Part shown: piece after piece, positions 15,766 to 17,737 of the stretch | Numbering within the stretch: the first letter of the stretch is position 1 | Layout of the letters: each line of letters opens with the position of its first letter | Assembly (NCBI GenBank): GCA_022796315.1 | Contig: JAAWIL010000023.1 | Span: 1 to 17,737 of the forward strand | Length of the DNA stretch: 17,737 nucleotides | Direction: 5' to 3' | Source: Oscillibacter sp. | GTDB lineage: Bacteria; Bacillota; Clostridia; Oscillospirales; Oscillospiraceae | Made by a program: the position numbers and the translations under genes | Notes under the pieces: generated by a model | Told to the model about the DNA's origin: nothing | Databases searched by the model: none | Seen by the model: only the letters and a program-made list of their open reading frames with translations

Positions 15766-17737
15766 GGCGGCTGGCCATTTTCGCGGGGTCCTTCTCCCTT
15801 GGGATTTTCCTGGCCCAGTATCTGCTGCCGCAGAGCTGGCTGCTCCCCTGCGGAGTACTGGCCTTCGGGGCCGCTTGCGGCCGGTGGTTCCTCCGGGACG
15901 ACCGGGGACGCCGCCTGCTCCTGGCGGGAGTGGGTCTGGCCTTGGGCCTTGGCTGGAACTGGCTCTTCCTCCGGCAGGTGCAGGGGCCCATGGAGGCCCT
16001 GGCCGGGAGGGACCTCACTGCCGTGATGACGGTTCTGGAGTACCCGGAGACCACGAAGACCGGCCTCAGGGTTACCATACGGATGGAGGGCCTGTCCGGC
16101 AAGGCAGCCCTCTACGGAGACGAGTCTCTGGAACCGCTCCAGCCGGGGCAGACGGTCCAGGGGGTTGTCCGACTTCGGAGCGCCGCCCGAATTCGGGAAG
16201 ACGAGATCCGAAACTTCACCGCCCAGGGCGTGTTTCTTCTGGCCTATCCGCAGGGGGAACTGACCGTGGGCAATAGCCCCGCAGACGCGCTCCGGCGGTG
16301 GCCGGTCCGGCTGGGACAGGCCATGCGGGAGCGGATTGCGGCGCTGTACGATCCGGAGACCGCGCCGTTCCTGATGGCGATCCTCACCGGGGAGAAGACC
16401 AACCTGCCGGAGGAGGCCCTCTCGGATCTCTCCGAGGCGGGGCTGTACCACATTCTGGCAGTATCGGGAATGCACTGCGGGTTTCTCCTGGGGCTGCTCC
16501 AGTGTCTGGTGGGGAAGCACCGCCGCCGTCTGCTGGCGGCAGTTTCCGCTCTGACGCTGGTGGGCTACGCCCTGGTGACCGGCGGCAGGCCCTCTGTGGT
16601 GCGGGCCTGTGTGATGCTGCTGTTCCTGCTGGCCGCGCCGCTGTTTGGGCGGCAGAGCGACGGCCCCACGTCGCTCCTGACCGCCTTGGCCCTGATCCTG
16701 GCGGCGAATCCCTTTGCCGCTGCCTCCGTGGGGCTCCAGCTGTCCTTCGGGGCCATGGCGGGGATTCTCTGGGTCTCGCCCAGGCTGTACCAGACCCTGC
16801 TGGGAGAGGGAGACCATGGTAAGTTATTTCGCTTTACAGCCCTTAGCTTTTCCGTGACTATGGGCGCTCTGGTACTGACGGTGCCCCTGTCCGGGTACTA
16901 TTTCGGGGCGCTGTCTCTGGTGTCGCCCCTGAGCAACCTGCTGTGCCTGGGAGCCGCCAGCGGAATCTTCCTCACCGGCCTGATCACCCTGGCGGTGGGG
17001 ACGGCGCTCCCGCCCCTGGCTCCGGCGGTCTGCTGGATTCCTGCCGTGCTGGTGCGGTATCTGCTGGCGGCTGCCCACCTGTTGGCGAAGCTGCCTGGTC
17101 ACGGGGTGTACTTCGCCAATCCCTACCTGAAGTACTGGCTGGCCTTTGCCTACCTGCTCTTTGGTGCGGCCTGCCTGCTGAGGCCGAAGGGACGGCGGAA
17201 GTACGCCCTGGCGGCCCTGCTGGCTGGGCTGACCCTGGTGGTGACGGTGCGCCTGGGCGCGGCGCGCTGCCAGGGGGATCTGGATGTGTTTGTGCTGGAC
17301 GTGGGTCAGGGACAGTGCGTGCTGCTGGCCTCACAGGGGCAGTTTGCCCTGGTGGACTGCGGCAGCGGAAACAGTTGGTACAGCGCCGGCGGAATCGCCG
17401 CGGACCATTTGAGGAGCCTGGGCGGGCGCCGTCTGGACCGGCTGATTCTCACCCACTACGACAGCGATCATGTCAACGGCGTCACCACGCTGCTCACCCG
17501 TCTGGAGGTGGGAGAGCTTCTGGTGCCGGAGGAGGCGGACAGCGAGGGATTGCGGGAGGCAGTGCTCCTGGCCGCCGGGGACCACGGCACGCCGGTGCGG
17601 TTCGTGACGGGCCGGGAGGCGCTGTCCCTGGGCGCGGCCTCCCTGACGGTATTCCCGCCGGTGGCGCAATGCTCGCAAAAATCCCCAGCAGCCTCCGTCT
17701 GCTCACCGTTCCGGAAAAGAACTGCCTCACTGTCACC
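15762..17737 (+). CDS. comEC: ComEC/Rec2 DNA-uptake channel, 3'-truncated by the window
   Basis: ComEC forms the inner-membrane channel for single-stranded DNA in natural competence. About 658 codons are visible. An N-terminal membrane segment (MRRLAIFAGSFSLGIFLAQY) is followed by an OB-like soluble domain (about residues 85-170). The competence domain contains FLMAILTGEK and the family motif YHILAVSGMHCGFLLGLL, with many membrane helices to about residue 500. A metallo-beta-lactamase-like domain starts LDVFVLDVGQGQCVLLA, with the metal motif THYDSDH (H565, D567, D569, H570). After LTVFPPV the frame loses family similarity and codon bias, suggesting a single-base frameshift near 17665. The start overlaps the XRE stop (ATGA). 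The C-terminus is outside the window. Confidence 0.93.
   Translation, partial: MRRLAIFAGSFSLGIFLAQYLLPQSWLLPCGVLAFGAACGRWFLRDDRGRRLLLAGVGLALGLGWNWLFLRQVQGPMEALAGRDLTAVMTVLEYPETTKTGLRVTIRMEGLSGKAALYGDESLEPLQPGQTVQGVVRLRSAARIREDEIRNFTAQGVFLLAYPQGELTVGNSPADALRRWPVRLGQAMRERIAALYDPETAPFLMAILTGEKTNLPEEALSDLSEAGLYHILAVSGMHCGFLLGLLQCLVGKHRRRLLAAVSALTLVGYALVTGGRPSVVRACVMLLFLLAAPLFGRQSDGPTSLLTALALILAANPFAAASVGLQLSFGAMAGILWVSPRLYQTLLGEGDHGKLFRFTALSFSVTMGALVLTVPLSGYYFGALSLVSPLSNLLCLGAASGIFLTGLITLAVGTALPPLAPAVCWIPAVLVRYLLAAAHLLAKLPGHGVYFANPYLKYWLAFAYLLFGAACLLRPKGRRKYALAALLAGLTLVVTVRLGAARCQGDLDVFVLDVGQGQCVLLASQGQFALVDCGSGNSWYSAGGIAADHLRSLGGRRLDRLILTHYDSDHVNGVTTLLTRLEVGELLVPEEADSEGLREAVLLAAGDHGTPVRFVTGREALSLGAASLTVFPPVAQCSQKSPAASVCSPFRKRTASLS

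Overview
This window looks like chromosomal DNA from a GC-rich anaerobic Firmicute of the Oscillospiraceae type (Flavonifractor / Lawsonibacter / Pseudoflavonifractor-like). That is inferred from the strong AGGAGG ribosome sites, an alaS T-box leader, a DUF5662 protein, a DUF4250 domain, an SLH-domain surface protein, and GC-rich codon use. No rRNA, tRNA, CRISPR array, transposase or phage gene was seen.

Layout: (1) 1-291, minus strand, the 5' part of a DUF5662 protein. (2) 440-1150, two small plus-strand genes: an unrecognised 141-aa protein and a 61-aa Cys-rich single-pass membrane protein. (3) 1147-4555, a consensus promoter and an alanine-type T-box leader, followed by an unrecognised 141-aa gene and alaS. 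(4) 4556-4738, a spacer holding a palindromic element that resembles a dispersed repeat. (5) 4739-6165, a compact cluster of a cupin, a DUF4250-CbrC fusion and a HIT hydrolase, closed by a hairpin. (6) 6318-13113, the branched-chain amino acid operon: promoter, a leader of about 460 nt with a leader peptide rich in Ile and Leu, an attenuator, ilvB, ilvN, ilvC and ilvD, then a DUF815 AAA+ ATPase and a terminator. (7) 13316-14903, minus strand, a secreted SLH-domain protein with its own promoter and terminator. (8) 15021-15332, a small unrecognised gene with its own promoter. (9) 15535 to the right edge, a small XRE regulator overlapping comEC by ATGA; comEC is cut by the window end and probably carries a frameshift just before it.

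How the genes work together: IlvB/IlvN condense pyruvate (or pyruvate and 2-oxobutyrate), IlvC reduces and isomerises the product, and IlvD dehydrates it to the 2-oxo acid precursors of valine, leucine and isoleucine. This operon has no T-box. Its leader instead encodes a short peptide with nine Ile or Leu codons in a 14-codon stretch. That stretch can pair with three downstream segments, the last touching an intrinsic terminator. This is the architecture of ribosome-mediated attenuation and is the most interesting regulatory feature here. In contrast, alaS and the small gene before it are controlled by a T-box.

The other points worth checking are the in-frame DUF4250-CbrC fusion with an internal ribosome site, the GGADGPT-type C-terminus of the SLH protein, the small gene between the T-box and alaS, the xre-comEC coupling and the apparent comEC frameshift.
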